NCBI RefSeq assembly: GCF_052119585.1
Contig: NZ_JBGQOJ010000002.1
Coordinates: 62,001-126,000 of the forward strand
Source: JBGQOJ01 sp052119585
GTDB lineage: Bacteria; Pseudomonadota; Alphaproteobacteria; Rhodobacterales; Rhodobacteraceae
DNA length: 64,000 nt
Direction of reading: 5' to 3'
Of the stretch, positions 62,490-64,000 are shown in pieces. The stretch's first letter is position 1; the number at the start of each line of letters is the position of its first letter. Position numbers and translations under genes: made by a program. The notes under the pieces were generated by a model. That model searched no databases and was not told where the DNA came from. It was given only the letters and a program-made list of their open reading frames with translations.

Positions 62490-62814
62490 GGATCTCTCCT
62501 CGGGGAACTACGGATGGGAAACGCATAGCATGCTGGATGGGTTCCGCCTTTGGCCGCGGGTCATTTTGCGACGGTGTTCCGGACCGTTGTTTCTGGTGTT
62601 GGGGGCAGCGTCAAGGGGGGGCGATCATCACGCGTGATGCTTTGGCCAGCAGACCGATCCGTCCCGTGGCAAAGGGGCTGCGCTGCGGCCCGTGCGGGAA
62701 ACGGGGCCATCGGAGCGATCCGCGGCTTTGGATAGGCTTTTTCGGAAACATGGCCTTTTGGGACTGCCGGGCCGGGTATTCTGGCTGGGCAACCTGACCG
62801 GGCAGACCGGGGGA
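62490..62814. other. 325-bp region without a recognised gene
   Basis: The promoter of the decarboxylase gene should lie at its left end. No hairpin with a U-run is seen for the galD-like gene that ends at its right end. Confidence 0.45.
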
Positions 62815-63873
62815 TCAGGTCAGGGTGTCAAAGACCCGCCCGTCGAACAGCTTGCGCGCGGTGCGCAATGTTCCTGCGCCGGTGATCCGGCCAGAGGCGT
62901 CGGTCACGATCAGCACCTCGGCCGCACCGCCCGGATGTTCGATCCCGAAGCGGCCATCGGTGGGCAGATCTGCCAGACCGGCGGCGGGGCTGTCGGGCAA
63001 AAGGCAGGCCGTGGCCACGCTGACAGCGGCGAACACCCCGATGGTGGCGTGGCAGCGGTGCGGAATGAAGCTGCGCGTGTTGATCGCGCCACCCTGCGTG
63101 GCCCGCGACACCAGCGTCATCTTCGGCACGGTTTTATCGGCCACATCCCCGAGGTTCATCAACGGACCCGCGATCAGCCGGATCGCCTCGATCCGCGCCT
63201 TCAGGGCGGTGTCTGCATCCAGCGCGTCGCGGCTTTCCTGCCCCGTCAGGCCGAAATCAGCGGCCCGCATCACCACAATCGGCATACCGTTGTCGATCAG
63301 GGTGCAGTCCACGCCCTCGATCACATCCACAGCATTGCCCGAGGGCAAAAGCGCCCCGCACATCGAGCCTGCTATGTTCTGGAACAGCAGCGGCACGGGG
63401 GCATGGGTGCCGGGCACGCCGTCGATTGCCGCATCCCCGTCATACCGCACGCGGCCATCGGGTGTTTGAATGTGCGCGGTCGCGACCTCGCCTGTGTTCA
63501 GCATATGGATGCGAACAGGGGTGACGGGACCGGCGACAGGCACCAGCCCGCGCTCGATCGCGGCGGGACCTGCGGCGGCCAGGATATTGCCGCAGCCCTG
63601 TGCGTCGCTGACAAGGGGCTGATCGACATAGACTTGCAGGAACAGATAATCGACATCGGCATCGGGCCGAGAGGGCGGCGACAGGATCGCAACCTTCGAG
63701 GTCAGCGGGTCCGCCCCGCCGATCCCGTCGATCTGGCGCGGATCGGGCGAGCCCATGATCCGCAGCAGCAGCGCGTCGCGCATGGCCGGGTCTGTCGGCA
63801 AGTCCGAGGCAAGAAAGCAGGCGCCCTTCGATGTGCCGCCCCGCATCCAGAGGCAGGGGATGCCCTCAGACAT
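62815..63873 (-). CDS. galD: PrpF-family 4-oxalomesaconate tautomerase
   Basis: This 352-aa protein of the PrpF/GalD family (diaminopimelate-epimerase-like fold) begins MSEGIPCLWMRGGTSKGACF, with the family motif MRGGTSKG. It has GIGGADPLTSKVAIL near 50, a catalytic Cys in AQGCGNILAAAGP near 91, and HRCHATIGVFAAVS near 280. It interconverts tautomers of 4-oxalomesaconate in gallate and protocatechuate 4,5-cleavage pathways. The overlap with a LigK-like aldolase end supports GalD over PrpF. Confidence 0.85.
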   Translation of the reverse strand: MSEGIPCLWMRGGTSKGACFLASDLPTDPAMRDALLLRIMGSPDPRQIDGIGGADPLTSKVAILSPPSRPDADVDYLFLQVYVDQPLVSDAQGCGNILAAAGPAAIERGLVPVAGPVTPVRIHMLNTGEVATAHIQTPDGRVRYDGDAAIDGVPGTHAPVPLLFQNIAGSMCGALLPSGNAVDVIEGVDCTLIDNGMPIVVMRAADFGLTGQESRDALDADTALKARIEAIRLIAGPLMNLGDVADKTVPKMTLVSRATQGGAINTRSFIPHRCHATIGVFAAVSVATACLLPDSPAAGLADLPTDGRFGIEHPGGAAEVLIVTDASGRITGAGTLRTARKLFDGRVFDTLT

Positions 63874-64000
63874 ATTTCAGTCCCTTTTCGGCCAGCCTTG
63901 GGCGCATGCCGTAAATATCCAACCCCAGTTCACCGCTGGCCAGCCTGATGCGCTTTGCCTCTTCAGCGGCGAGGCGGGTGTTGGCCGCCGCCAGCACGGT
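63866..64000 (-). CDS. ligK: 4-carboxy-4-hydroxy-2-oxoadipate aldolase (LigK/GalC-like), C-terminal fragment
   Basis: The last 44 codons of a gene entering from the right edge read ...AAEEAKRIRLASGELGLDIY...RPRLAEKGLKYV, then TGA at 63866-63868. This matches the C-terminus of RraA/LigK-type class II pyruvate aldolases (GELGLDIYxMRPRL). It overlaps the galD start by 8 bp, so the two are translationally coupled. The enzyme cleaves 4-carboxy-4-hydroxy-2-oxoadipate to pyruvate and oxaloacetate. Confidence 0.8.
   Translation of the reverse strand, partial: TVLAAANTRLAAEEAKRIRLASGELGLDIYGMRPRLAEKGLKYV

Noticed and set aside
62692..63948. Plus-strand 418-codon frame at the right end
   Set aside because: Antisense to the PrpF/GalD gene, which has recognisable catalytic motifs; the plus frame shows none.

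Overview
The window is about 64 kb of GC-rich DNA from an alphaproteobacterium. It most likely belongs to the Rhodobacterales (Roseobacter or Rhodobacter-like). This is inferred from the smo/mtl polyol operon in Rhodobacter order, a form II RuBisCO cbb operon with a divergent cbbR, a methyl-transfer cluster with a small 'virulence factor' protein, and a paired ppx-rlmE unit. I see no rRNA, tRNA, CRISPR array, insertion sequence or prophage.

Layout. 1-5.35 kb: a corrinoid-dependent one-carbon cluster, mostly on the minus strand. It holds a small virulence-factor-domain protein, a methylene-THF reductase, a methyl-THF methyltransferase and, after two unrelated genes, a RACo-type reductive activator cut by the window edge. 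5.6-7.5 kb: ppx/gppA and rlmE. 7.6-17.1 kb: polyol catabolism, with a mutarotase-like protein, a HAD phosphatase, a SorC-type regulator, the SmoEFGK ABC importer, sorbitol dehydrogenase SmoS and mannitol dehydrogenase MtlK. 17.7-19.1 kb: a secreted Gly/His/Asn repeat protein convergent with a periplasmic transglutaminase-like cysteine proteinase. 19.7-21.3 kb: a GMC oxidoreductase. 21.4-33.1 kb: cbbR and a ten-gene Calvin-cycle operon (fbp-prk-tkt-gap-pgk-fba-cbbM-rpe-cbbZ-cbbY). 33.2-43.1 kb: a LuxR-type regulator, an AT-rich intergenic region with consensus DnaA boxes, and a partial tad (Flp pilus) locus lacking secretin, prepilin peptidase and TadD. 43.2-47.3 kb: a stand-alone PolX-type helix-hairpin-helix protein behind an FNR-like box, and a MacAB-type exporter. 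47.35-48.8 kb: a DegP/HtrA gene carrying two apparent 1-nt frameshifts. 49.2-51.4 kb: monomeric NADP isocitrate dehydrogenase. 51.5-59.9 kb: a GntR-controlled catabolic cluster with two FAH-family hydrolases, an NMT1/SsuA-type ABC importer whose binding-protein gene contains an in-frame TAA, an oxalate-CoA-ligase-like enzyme and a ketopantoate-reductase-like enzyme. 60.2-62.5 kb: a basic amino acid decarboxylase. 62.8-64 kb: the end of a ligK-galD operon for 4-oxalomesaconate metabolism.

How it fits together. The organism looks metabolically flexible: it imports and oxidises sugar alcohols, can fix CO2 through form II RuBisCO, funnels methyl groups into folate, and degrades aromatic-derived dicarboxylates. 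The least explained parts are the GntR/FAH/CoA-ligase/ABC cluster (substrate unknown, three palindromic operator candidates), the tandem-repeat secreted protein, and the DnaA-box region in front of the pilin gene. Three disruptions (two in htrA, one in the ABC binding protein) could be real gene decay or assembly errors.
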